Part shown: positions 12,301 through 22,266 of the stretch, piece by piece
Numbering within the stretch: position 1 is the first letter of the stretch
Layout of the letters: the number at the start of each line of letters is the position of its first letter
Assembly: GCA_025617745.1 (NCBI GenBank)
Contig: CM046853.1
Location: 28,895,822 to 28,959,821 of the forward strand
Origin: Heliocidaris erythrogramma
Lineage: Eukaryota > Echinodermata > Echinoidea > Camarodonta > Echinometridae
Direction: 5' to 3'
Length of the DNA stretch: 64,000 bases
The notes under the pieces: model-generated
Seen by the model: only the letters and a program-made list of their open reading frames with translations
What the model was told of the DNA's origin: nothing
Database searches by the model: none
Program-made: the position numbers and the translations under genes

Positions 12301-15206
12301 AAATTACATGAAATTACATGAAATTACTGGTTTTTAGCCTCGTTACTGCGATATCTCAAGAACTGTTTGAGGTAAGAACTTCAAACTTGGTACTAGACTA
12401 AGTATGTATCCCCATATGAAGATGAACTGATTAGATTTTGGGATAAGGAGGTCACAGAGGTCAATTTACATGAAATTACATGAAATTCATGGTTTTTAGC
12501 ACCGTTACCGCGATTTTTGAAGAACTGTTTGAGGTAAGAACTTCAAACTTGGTACCAGTATGTATCCCCATAGAAAGAGGAACTGATTAGATTTTGGGGT
12601 AGGTAGGTCAAAGTTCAGAGGTCACAGAGGTCAATTTACATGAAATTACATGGAATTACTGGTTTTTAGCACTGTTACCGCGATATCTGAAGAACTATCT
12701 GAGGTGAGAACTTCAAACTTGGTACCAGTATGTATCCCCATAGAAAGATGAACTGATTAGATTTTGGGGTAAGTAGGTCAAAGGTCAGAGGTCACAGAGG
12801 TCAATTTACATGAAATTACATGAAATTACATGAAATTACTGGTTTTTAGCCTCGTTACTGCGATATCTCAAGAACTGTTTGAGGTAAGAACTTCAAACTT
12901 GGTACTAGACTAAGTATGTATCCCCATATGAAGATGAACTGATTAGATTTTGGGATAAGGAGGTCACAGAGGTCAATTTACATGAAATTACATGAAATTC
13001 ATGGTTTTTAGCACCGTTACCGCGATTTCTGAAGAACTGTTTGAGGTAAGAACTTCAAACTTGGTACCAGTATGTATCCCCATAGAAAGAGGAACTGATT
13101 AGATTTTGGGGTAGGTAGGTCAAAGTTCAGAGGTCACAGAGGTCAATTTACATGAAATTACATGGAATTACTGGTTTTTAGCACTGTTACCGCGATATCT
13201 CAAGAACTATCTGAGGTGAGAACTTCAAACTTGGTACCAGTATGTATCCCCATAGAAAGATGAACTGATTAGATTTTGGGGTAAGTAGGTCAGAGGTCAA
13301 TTTACATGAAATTACATGAAATTACTGGTTTTTAGCCTCGTTACTGCGATATCTCAAGAACTGTTTGAGGTAAGAACATCAAACTTCGTACCAGCATGTA
13401 CTACCATAGGAAAATGAACTGATTAGAATTTGGGGGTAAGTAGGTCAAAGGTCACAGGTTGCAGGTCTCAGCAGCCAATTTACATGATATTAATATAGTT
13501 TTTGGCTACATTTCCACGATATCTCAAGAACAACTGATTATATTGCTTTATAGTCAGAGGTCAATTAGTAATATAGGATTTTAGTGTTTTAAATCACAAT
13601 TTTGCAATAACCATTTGATGAATGCGCATCAACTATATTATACTTGTAGGTGATCAGGAATTATCTGAATACAAGCGGAGGCATATTGAAGACGCAGCCG
13701 TATCTTTTGCTTGTTTTTCTTCTTAATTTCCTTCATTATTTTTTATTCAGTTTTATAAATTTTGCTTAGGTACTATTCCTCTTTATATGCTTTTCTACTT
13801 TTGTCCTCTTTACAACCAAACCTTTCCAAACTTTTCCATCAACTCTTCCATTTTATAGGAACTTTACGTGGCCCTCTACGGCAGACAGGTACCCTTATTG
13901 CCTGTAGTGAATATGTGTTTGCTTGAAAATTACACAATTGCTGTTCCGCCCTCTTGCTCTTTAATTCCTTGTTTTTCTGTTTTCTCTGCACATTGATCAT
14001 ATTAGGATGCTTTACTCCTTCATCCTTTCTTGTTTTGATATTGCACTCTTGCAGATTTTTTGAAACTCTTGAAGATTTATGAATAAGATGTGACGTAGGT
14101 TTGATTTTGCTGTGGTTTTTGCTCTATTTCTCTTTTACCTGTATTCCTCTTTGTCACAATCTTTCTTTCTTGCTCTCTCTCTCTTTCTCTCAAACCTGCA
14201 ATCTTCCTCTTCCTCTCAAACCTGCAATCTTCCTCTTCCTGTCTCTCTCCCCCTTTCCCCCTTTCCCTTTTCCTTCCCCCCCCCCCCACACACACTCTCT
14301 TTCTCTCAAACCTACAATCTTCCTCTTCCTGCCTCTCTCCCTTCCCCCTTCCCCCTTCCCCCCCCCCCACACACTTTCTTTCTCTCTCTTTCTCTCAAAC
14401 CTGCAATCTTCCTCTTCCTGCCTCTCTCCCCCTTTCCCCCTTTTCCCTCCCCCCACACACACTCTCTTTCCCTCTCTTTCTCTCAAACCTGTAATATTCC
14501 TCTTCCTGTCTCTCCCCCCCCCCCACACACTCTCTCTCTCTCTCTCTTTCAAACCTGCAATCTTCCTCTTCCTGTCTCTCCCCCTTTCCCCCTTTCCCTT
14601 TTCCCTCCCCCCACACACACTCTCTTTCCCTCTCTTTCTCTCAAACCTGTAATATTCCTCTTCCTGTCTCTCTCCCTTCCCCCTTCCCCCTTCCCCCCCC
14701 CCCCCCACACACACTTTCTTTCTCTCTCTTTCTCTCAAACCTGCAATCTTCCTCTTCCTGCCTCTCTCCCCCTTTCCCCCTTTTCCCTCCCCCCACACAC
14801 ACTCTCTTTCCCTCTCTTTCCCTCTCTTTCTCTCAAACCTGTAATATTCCTCTTCCTGTCTCCCCCCCCCCCCCCCCACACACTCTCTCTCTCTCTCTCT
14901 TTCAAACCTGCAATCTTCCTCTTCCTGTCTCTCTCCCTTCCCCCTCCCCCCCCCCCACACACTTTCTTTCTCTTTCTCTCAAACCTGCAATCTTCCTCTT
15001 CCTGTCTCTCTCCCCCTTTCCCCCTTTTCCCTCCCCCCACCCACACTCTCTTTCCCTCTCTTTCTCTCAAACCTGTAATATTCCTCTTCCTGTCTCTCTC
15101 CCTTCCCCCTTCCCCCCACACTCTCTCTCTCTTTCTCTCAAACCTGCAATCTTCCTCTTCCTGTCTCTCTCCCTCTTCCCCCTTTCCCCCCCCCCCCCAC
15201 ACTCTC

Positions 15207-15237
<31 letters not shown>

Positions 15238-18200
15238 GTGTATGTGTGCCTCTCTTGTGTTCTCCTGTGGTCTTTGTGTGCTTCTCATCTTATCATCACA
15301 AATATGGTGCAGGTATCTATAGGGCTAAAGTATTTTTGACCCAAAGGATCTCACTGAATGCAAAGGGTAAAGGGGCAAGAATTTAAAATGCAAACAATTT
15401 ATTTTAAAATAGATTTTAATTGATTCAAATACTGATTCTTTTCTACACTGTGGAAAGGCTGAAAGATATTTTGGGAATTTTTTTTTTGTATGAACTCCTT
15501 TGCGTCTTTTTGCTGGTAATTGAGAAATTGCTGTGGTTTTAAACAGAACTAGTCTCATGTACATTGTATCTTCCTAATTTCTGTTCTATCCACTATTAAA
15601 CCAGATACACAAATTTGCCTTGTTTGTCATATTGCACACTTAATAAACATTGCTTTAGCGCTTTATGTGTTTCCATCATACATACACATACAAGTAATAT
15701 GATAGATAGCTTCCCACAACATGAAATGTGCATTTTTAAAAAATTTTGCCAAAAACATTTTAGCATGTAAATTATTTAAAAAAAGAAAGTTGTCATTAAT
15801 TACTCTCTGTACTGCCTGCTGACTTCATTGAATTGTATAACCCCTTCTGTGCCATGGACGGCAAATGTCACCCAAGAATGGCAATGATGAACTTCATGTT
15901 TTGGTTAAAAGCAAAGCTCTTTTGTCTAGAAACAAAAACAAATACTGTATGTTCATTCTGAAGAGTGTTCTCCAGAAGATATTTCATATCAAATCCAACT
16001 GTCACAAACTGAATTGAAATTAAAAAATATGCCTCTTCTAAAATGTTTTCACAAGAATTGTTAGTAAACTTTAAATGGTGGCAAAGAAGGGGTGAAGCTA
16101 TCTGTATAATAAAAATGTGGGCTTATATTGCTGGTTGACTTCATTGTTCATAAGACAGAAAATGATGTCACTGTTGTTTTTGTTACTATTAGATTTCCTC
16201 ATCGTGGATGAAGGCGGGGCGAAGCACGATACCAGTGAGCCATGGGGTAGACCTGGAGGTGGTGCCCCTGTCTTCTTACCTGACGGTAGGATTCATGCAG
16301 CTAATAGAGGTAAAGCCGTCATGGATCTGATGGGTATAGATCCACCAAAACAAGAGGAAGTGCATGCAAAGAAGCAGTACCTAGCAACCCTCAGTAAGTC
16401 TTAGTCCAGTTTAGTCATTTCTAGAATCACTTTTCTTGACTGTCACCTTCCGTTTTTATATTTTACTGTAACTTTCCTTTCCAAAAATGCCATGAAAATA
16501 TACTCATGTTATGATTTGTTGTCTTTATAAAGTGTTGCTTTCCCCTACATGTACGTTCTGCATAACTTTCTCGCTTTCCTTTTCTATTTAGATTAACTCT
16601 CATTATTTGCATATATATGTACACTCATGTTTCTTGCAATATATCTTCAATTTATCATAATTCTGCTTCTTATATTCAAAGGCATCATCTAACTTTAAAC
16701 ATAAATGTTGAAGCATTAGTGAGAAATAATTGCAAGCAAGATAGTAATATGGATTCCTTCTCAAATATCCCCGTTAGTTATAATGGTACAAATAGAATTC
16801 TTGTAAATCTTACTGAAAATGAACCGCCTCACCTGCCATTATATTTTTACCTTATTTATCAATGATCATTTTCTTAACAACCTGTTGGAATTTTCTTTCT
16901 TGCATGGATATAAACAATTCAATTAATTTTGCAACCTTGTCAAGTATTGTACTTATGAGCGGTAAGACTCCACCTTCATTTACTCCCTTCTTTCATAACC
17001 TGTACCATTTTCTAGTGCGGTACTAAATATTCACAAGGATCTGTGAAGTGAACACTTAATATTTTCTGCTTGTCAGGGAGGCCAGTATACAGGCCCTGTC
17101 AAATATCTGTTTAAGGCTTTTTTCATTATTCATATAGTAAAGAACATACTCTGTACAGGGCTCCGAACATGTCTGCATGCATGCATGGGTCTCTTTTCAG
17201 GTTTATTGGCTAATATACTGTTAATACATGCGCCGAGTGTGCTGGACACCACGATAAAAACCTGCGTGTTGCCAGATCGCACTAATGCACAAAATCACAA
17301 CCATGTATTAATAGTTTTATAAAACGGGTCGGCAATATGATTATGAATTCCATAAAAATGGTTTCAAACCCCATAGAAACGCCAAGAGTCGCACAGTCAT
17401 GGAGGCTGCCATTTGCTTTCCTGGATGGCATCACATAAGCGCAGCCAACAGCGTTTCAATGCGCGCATATAATCCCTGTGCTAAAATGACAATTAAACTA
17501 CGCGATTTCATTACGTTTTAAGTTTGCACGCACCAGAGGTACGCGTATGCGCAGCTCAGCCGTGCTTTAGAACCTTTTTGCCGTGCGTTATCACTTTTTT
17601 TTGCACGGTCACATGGTGTTATTTGACCAATCAGGAAGGCTACATTCTTGAACCTGTTTTATAAAACCAACTAATATCCATGTTCTCAACACTGTTTTGT
17701 TTTTGTTTTCCTCCAGAAAATGAGATTGATTACCAGAAGAACCAAAGACAGCTTGAGGCCAAGGAGGAGATGATGCCTGGTGGGGAGACAGCTAACTGGA
17801 TCCGGAGCAAAGAGGTTGGGTACTCCAGCAGAGACCCAACCACAGGAACCGTTCTACCAGTCCACCACAAGGCTACATCCGACATTACAAGACATGTAAG
17901 TAGAGACATGAAGGCATGTTGTGCCCTTTCGGCATGAAGGAAATTATGTCATCTATTCAGAGCTAAAAGGATGTCGATGTGGATAATACTGTAAACGTGG
18001 AATATTTCGCGGTGTGTAAATTTTCGCGCATTTCGCGCAGCATGAAATGTGTGCGAAAATAAAAACACACAAATATTTTTGTTTATGTATTCTTTTGCCC
18101 ATGAGCCTAGCGCATCGGCGAAATTAAAAACACGCGAAATTCACTTTACTCAGCCCAGCGCGAAAAATTAATCCCGCGAAAATTTCCACTTTTACAGTTT

Positions 18201-21200
18201 TACACAGGGTTAATGCCTCTATGGATCTCAACAAGCAGTATATTTATTTATTTATTTATTTATTTCTGATATTTATACAGGGTGACTCATTATCACCAAT
18301 ATTGGTGGTCTTCCATGAGGCCCTGATAGCAATAGTAAGTAACAATAATAGCCAACAAAATCATGAAAATAAACTCATAACCAAAAAAAAATAAGAACAA
18401 ACATAAATATATATATATACATGTATATACAAAGAATATTCCAGGGCCCTGTTTCATAAAACTTGATATCATTCACATGTTACGATACTTTGTTATAAGC
18501 TACTGAAGTCAATGAATTTGATTGGCTTAGAGCGATTTTTTCATACATCTGTAGCAGTCGTTTCTGATAACAAGTTTTATGAAACAGCTAGGGCCCTGAT
18601 TGATATAAAAGGACTGCTATTTAAAAAGGGGATAGTGGTTTTATAAATGACTTTCATCAAACTGAAAAATCTATATGTATAAAAATCACACAAAAATATG
18701 TCTTGGTAATTGACAATGAAACAGCTATGTAGAAAAATTGTAAATGTTATCACAAAGGCCCATATATTAATCAAAAGTCATATTAAACATATATAACAAC
18801 ATTGCACTGTAGTGAAAATGTTATGTCTACATTTTTAGTTGCAAAGCGTCGGCTAATGGACTGTTGTGCACCGGCAGATACCTAAGTTAGGCTTTTGGTT
18901 TCAACATCTAGCGTATTAATTTTCCTTGATGTCTTCTTCATTGATCTTGGAACAGATGATGGACATCAGAAGACCAGGTCTAGATGCAAGGGACTATCGT
19001 ACAGACTTGATTCAACAGGCTGAGCAGAGGGTCCGCCAGAAGGAACTAGAGCGAGAGGTTTCAAGGCAAGAAGTTGCACAGGTTCGTCAAACATATATTT
19101 GGTATCAAGAACATGCATACACATATCTCATAGACATAGATTGTATCTCATTACGGGGCAGGGTTGGGTTCTTATGTTTGTTTGTTTTTCTTCCTTTCTT
19201 GTCACAATTTAGATTTATTTACTGCATATTGTAGCTCTGGAAGTTACCTGGTGCATTATAACTGTAAATTTTTGGATGATGGAAATGTCCTTTCACATTT
19301 TGAGTTTGTATAAAAAGCTAATAATAAAAGCAGTACTTTGTTTACTGGGGTTTAACACAAAGATATATCAAAATGCCTAGTCGTTGTTACCTCAGCTATA
19401 ATCGAGCATATGAAGGCAATAAGTGCATACACCATTAATTCAACTCAGTTTTTTTACTGCTCATTTATTTTTGGGTATTTTTGTGTACGATTTTACTCTC
19501 ACATGGAGTGTCAAAGATCACAACAGTTTCTGACCTAGTGGGCATTTTATATATTGTGTGAAGATAAACAAAGAAACACATGAAAATACCTTAATTTTCA
19601 TGAGCAATCTTGCTCTTTCATATCTAGTGAGCGCTATGAACTTGAGGAATCGATCAGTATTTCAGTATTACATACTTGAATGCATATTAATTGAAAATTA
19701 TCTTGTCTTCTAAAATTCAGCATCATCAGGCCTTTAAGGAGAGCTGGGGTAGACCTGGCAATGGCGCCCCCTATGAACCAGCAATGAAGAGGCATGCTCT
19801 GGATCCAGACAAGTTACATCAGGTATGAACAAGATAGTGATTGCACAATAGTGACATTTGATATAATTGAATATGAAGAAAAAGGGGAAACATGCATTAA
19901 AAGCCAATTAAAAGATTATTTTCAGATTTTGCAAAAGGAAAAGTTTGTTTCATGCTTGAATTATGAAGGATAGGATAATTTCAGAATGAATGGTACATGC
20001 AAATTTATAACAGTCTGCTTTTGAAATTCACTGGGTATGAGCTAGAATTATTGAACAACTGAACAGGCATTTTAGCAATGTATTTATAGCTTGTGATGGA
20101 TTAATGAAGATCCATACGCAAGGTTTACCGGTAAAGATTGAAACAAGTGTTTGGGTAAATGATTTTTGTTCCTAAAATTCCAAATCAAGCTGATTCAGGA
20201 ATGAAAATATGTTTCAAATTTGTAGGGATTGTAGCCTTGAGTTAACACTTTTCTTTCTATCTTTTTTATATTTTAATTCCTATTGCATGATTTCCTCAGC
20301 CCTTTATGTCCTTCCCTTACACATGTATCTTTGTTCCTTAACCAGGTATATCATTTCTTCTTTGCATGCCCTCCACCTTTCCACTCACACAATATATACA
20401 CTTTTATTGCATGGAATTTACATATAATTTACATAAAATTTGCATATAATTGCCTATATTTATCTGTTTTCATGCGTATAAATCCAAAAACCTATATGTC
20501 CATTGAACCTGTACACCTTCTTTATGCCAATATCAAATGTACCATTGAAATCCATGCATCATCCAATACATAATTGATACACACTCCAAAAACTACAATC
20601 CATCTTTTCACTCCGACCTGGCCATTCCTCGACACTTCACTACATCCATAATCACTTTGTCAATCAATTATACGCTGACATAATTCCACACCTATCAAAT
20701 TACATGCTCAATGTGTATATTCACACAAACCCTCATCGTGGAAACCTATAGATGAAACGGGCATCGGAGCCAGCCAAGCCCAGGGCCCGTACCAAGGCCC
20801 TTGAGAGCAGGTTCCGAGACCCATCTTATCAGCCCAATGTGCCACACCAACAGCCCAGGGTAGAACCTACTACAGTTGTGGTGTGTATGCGGTGCAGTAG
20901 ATCTGACCTGCTCCTATAATAATCTTCTTTACCCTTTTCTTGTCCAAAGGCCACCGCACTCCTTATGACCTAAGTACAACTGGATTTTTATACATATTGA
21001 AATCAGATTATATATGGAATTTCAAAAACATGAATTTGCCTGATTCAGGTCAGCCTTCTACTGTCATATGTGAATATTTATATAAAAAGGGTGTTGTTAA
21101 CCTTTCAGGCAGGGATAAGGCCCGATTTTCTGTGAATTATAGTGAAATTGTAGCAGTTGCATGGCTGACCACTGACTGGTAGCCAATTTGACCTTTCCTC

Positions 21201-22266
21201 TGAGTAGAAAGCTTAAGATAAGACATTTTATTACTAGTATTCATATGACCTTTCGGAAGCTTAATAGTTGGACACAATTTACATTTTGGAAATTTCTTAA
21301 CGCATCCACTTGCAATTTCTTTTTTAAAAATCCAGTTTTAGGGGGTCTATAAGCCGGTGTGTGATTGCCTTGACACTGTAGAATCTTATAGTGACCTGTA
21401 CTGTATAAATATATCAAAAAATATATAGTTTTTCTCTCTTTTGCAGTTACCTTTGTTGGTACATGTACATGTGTAGTTTAGATCTTGACTTGTTTTTGAC
21501 ATCTTTGTGCTTTATATGTGCACACATTCTCTGATCTATTAATGGATGTGTGCTCTTATGTCAGTTTGATGCATGAAACATTTCATTATCTAATCGTTGA
21601 AGTCTTTCATATGTTTTGCACCATAAACCAAATAAGATATTTTGTATATTTTGGTTTGGATTTTGCAGTGCTCTAACTAATGTAGCATGGTCTTGAATTC
21701 CATCTTGCTAAGTATGTTATTTTTTTTATCAATTTGATACAGTATTGATAATCATAAAGCTTTTTTATTAGATAATTTGTGAACCATATTTACTGGATAA
21801 TCTAGCAGCTCATCGTGTCTGCATTTCTTTTCTTACTTATCTCTCTTTCATTCATTAGAACGTATTGACTTCACCAAGCACCTGAAAAAATAATTTGTCT
21901 ACCACTACAAAGTATAAAATCAACCTAAAAGAACTTTATCTGACATTCTATAGGTCAACAGTTTTGGATTGTGAAAGAAATAGAGAGAGTAATTAAACTT
22001 GCGAATCTATTTATAGAATTTATATTTGAAACCCATATTTTGCATATAGTATAATGACATGGCACCACCAACATCCAAAGCAAAATATTTTTTGGGTGAT
22101 TGGTACCCCGTTAAGCAGTTTTAAATTGATTTTATCAGAATATTGTACATGCTATCCCAAGACTTTAATAATATATATTTAATATTGTATGTTTCTTTTT
22201 CATTTATTCTCTTTACAGAATGGACCATATCAACTCAGGGCTCCTTGGGGAGCTTACTCAGTGTAA
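341..22266 (+). CDS. CSPP1-type GxPGxGAP-module protein, 3' 17 exons (partial at 5' end)
   Basis: Seventeen phase-compatible exons encode the C-terminal 607 residues: 341-458, 1593-1707, 2304-2429, 2855-3029, 4238-4311, 7837-7894, 9374-9463, 9746-9762, 10564-10689, 11108-11219, 13859-13888, 16193-16393, 17717-17895, 18956-19081, 19721-19822, 20752-20880, 22219-22266 (stop TAA). Seen: repeated modules YKPFGRPGAGAP, LQFGKPGHGAP, YNPYGKSGAGAPIKTESG, YNPWGKGYGVAERDAFGN, EPWGRPGGGAP and SWGRPGNGAP, separated by charged, coiled-coil-like stretches (exons 2, 5 and 14). Known: vertebrate CSPP1 has one such module (YNPWGKGGGGAPLRDAKGN) and binds microtubules at centrosomes and cilia. Inferred: a multi-module, microtubule- or cilium-associated relative. 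The 5' exons lie left of the window. The donor of exon 16 is ambiguous: GTGTGT after 20880 or GTAGAA after 20859, both phase 0. Exon reading is secure; the family name is tentative. Confidence 0.8.
527..1187. mobile_element. MITE with TGTGACCCT termini
   Basis: The ends TGTGACCCTCCACCACAAAA and its imperfect complement (TTTTGTGGTTCAGGGTCACA) are inverted over about 34 bases and bound 661 bases inside the first intron seen. CGACCAATAAGTCG-like blocks continue the pairing inward. No coding sequence is visible, so this is a non-autonomous DNA transposon. The superfamily is undecided because no clear target duplication is legible. Confidence 0.75.
1708..4237. other. Introns between exons 2 and 5 of gene 1, no recognised element
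   Basis: Apart from the exons at 2304-2429 and 2855-3029, this stretch is AT-rich intron. I see no repeat boundary, no RNA gene and no coding segment with an animal match. A short (AT)n run lies near 3708-3720. Confidence 0.6.
4460..7645 (-). mobile_element. Non-LTR retrotransposon (LINE; APE endonuclease + RT + C-terminal zinc knuckle), decayed
   Basis: Read on the minus strand, antisense to the host gene. The endonuclease N-terminal half lies at about 6817-6420, with ...CLQETRLAD... holding the catalytic Glu. A linker (RWVEHYLELY, SGKAPGKDGIPP) follows. RT lies at 5965-5060 with AFIDLTKAFD (Asp at residue 91 of that frame) and FADD (residues 210-213). Next comes a RRRLRWLGHVRRM block near 4800, and a Cys-x2-Cys...His...Cys knuckle near 4530. 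The frame changes several times. Compared with the family as I know it, the distal half of the endonuclease and about 50 residues before the zinc knuckle are missing. The 9-base word CTCGACATT stands at 4451-4459 and 7646-7654, a likely target-site duplication that fixes both ends. The clade is undecided (RTE/Jockey/CR1 group). Confidence 0.88.
9063..9283. mobile_element. MITE, AAGGCCCGA..CACAAAGGA termini
   Basis: The left end TAAAGGCCCGAATTCACAAA pairs with the right end TTTGTGAAATCGGGCCTTA. Inner blocks (GTTTAAACC, GGGTTTAAACC) continue the palindrome. The element is 221 bases, has no coding capacity, and lies in the intron before the 9374 exon. Confidence 0.7.
9746..9762 (+). CDS. 17-nt microexon of gene 1
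   Basis: CACATGAAGACGGCAAG lies between a strong acceptor (pyrimidine tract, CCACAG) and a donor GTATGT. It joins the upstream G in phase to give A-H-E-D-G-K and restores phase 0 for the 10564 exon. The upstream exon ends in phase 1, so it could not splice directly to 10564 without a frameshift. That supports the microexon being real and constitutive. Confidence 0.75.
10022..10452. mobile_element. MITE with CCCCGTTTACAGT termini and TCAAAGA target duplication
   Basis: The termini CCCCGTTTACAGT and ACTGTAAACGGGG are perfect inverted copies. They are flanked on both sides by TCAAAGA (10015-10021 and 10453-10459), a 7-base target duplication, possibly 8 with one change, which fits hAT-like insertion. 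Internal copies of TTCACTGTAAAC show subterminal repeats. The inside is GC-rich, unlike the host intron. Confidence 0.78.
11728..13684. repeat. Satellite-bearing element bounded by ATGCCTCCGC / GCGGAGGCAT
   Basis: A perfect 10-base inverted pair bounds about 1.96 kb. After a short GCCTCCG...CGGAGGC hairpin and a (CGTG)n/(CGTC)n run (11778-11812) come about eleven tandem units of roughly 150-180 bases. Each carries GTTACCGCGATATCT-like, AACTTCAAACTTGGTA and TGAACTGATTAGATTTTGGG blocks. A higher-order duplication of about 500 bases (roughly 12341-12850 repeated at 12851-13340) is visible. The whole lies in the intron between the 11108 and 13859 exons. I see no protein. Confidence 0.85.
13859..13888 (+). 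CDS. 30-nt microexon of gene 1
   Basis: The exon follows acceptor TTTTATAG and precedes donor GTACCC, with phase 1 on both sides. It encodes G-T-L-R-G-P-L-R-Q-T. Because its length is a multiple of three it could be skipped without changing frame. The donor is weak, so alternative use is plausible. It is less certain than the longer exons. Confidence 0.55.
14160..15240. repeat. Polypyrimidine minisatellite
   Basis: About thirteen copies of AAACCTGCAATCTTCCTCTT (often TGTAATATTCC) are spaced 26-99 bases apart. They are separated by CTCTCTTTCTCTC, C-tracts and CACACA runs. The plus strand is almost pure pyrimidine. The long open frames across it on both strands are a composition effect and not genes. 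Confidence 0.9.
15840..16093. mobile_element. Candidate MITE, ACCCCTTCT termini
   Basis: ACCCCTTCTGTGCCA at the left and TGGCAAAGAAGGGGT at the right form a 15-base imperfect inverted pair enclosing about 254 bases of intron. There is no coding content and the target duplication is unclear. Confidence 0.45.
17312..17672. mobile_element. Candidate MITE, GTTTTATAAAAC termini
   Basis: GTTTTATAAAACGGGT near 17313 and ACCTGTTTTATAAAACCA near 17655 are inverted copies enclosing about 360 bases. The inside is richer in CpG (GCGCGCAT, ACGCGTATGCGC) than the surrounding intron. Confidence 0.5.
17988..18198. mobile_element. MITE, ACTGTAAACGTGG termini with CGCGAAA cores
   Basis: ACTGTAAACGTGG...TTCGCG at the left and CGCGAAAATTTCCACTTTTACAGTT at the right are inverted. 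Several further TTTCGCG/CGCGAAA blocks lie inside. About 211 bases, non-coding, in the intron after exon 17717-17895. Confidence 0.7.
18238..18265. repeat. (TTTA)n microsatellite
   Basis: About seven perfect TTTA units lie just downstream of the 17988-18198 element. Confidence 0.9.
18443..18598. mobile_element. MITE hairpin, AGGGCCCTGTTTCATAAAAC termini
   Basis: AGGGCCCTGTTTCATAAAAC and its near-complement ending GAAACAGCTAGGGCCCT enclose about 156 bases. The ends resemble those at 34422-34755 and 56385-56507 (GTTTCATAAA/GTTTCATCAA), suggesting one family. Confidence 0.7.
19082..22218. other. Introns between the last exons of gene 1, no recognised element
   Basis: Outside the exons 19721-19822 and 20752-20880 this is AT-rich unique-looking intron. 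A fragment TAAGGCCCGATTTTCTGTGA near 21117 resembles one end of the 9063-9283 MITE, but its partner end was not found. Confidence 0.5.

Noticed and set aside
14190-14960. 256-codon minus-strand frame, Arg/Glu/Gly-rich
   Set aside because: It is the complement of the same minisatellite; repeat translation only.
14112-15386. 424-codon open frame, rich in Pro/Ser/Leu
   Set aside because: It lies entirely in the polypyrimidine minisatellite. All frames are open there because the DNA lacks A/G on this strand, and no splice-linked exon or homologue is apparent.
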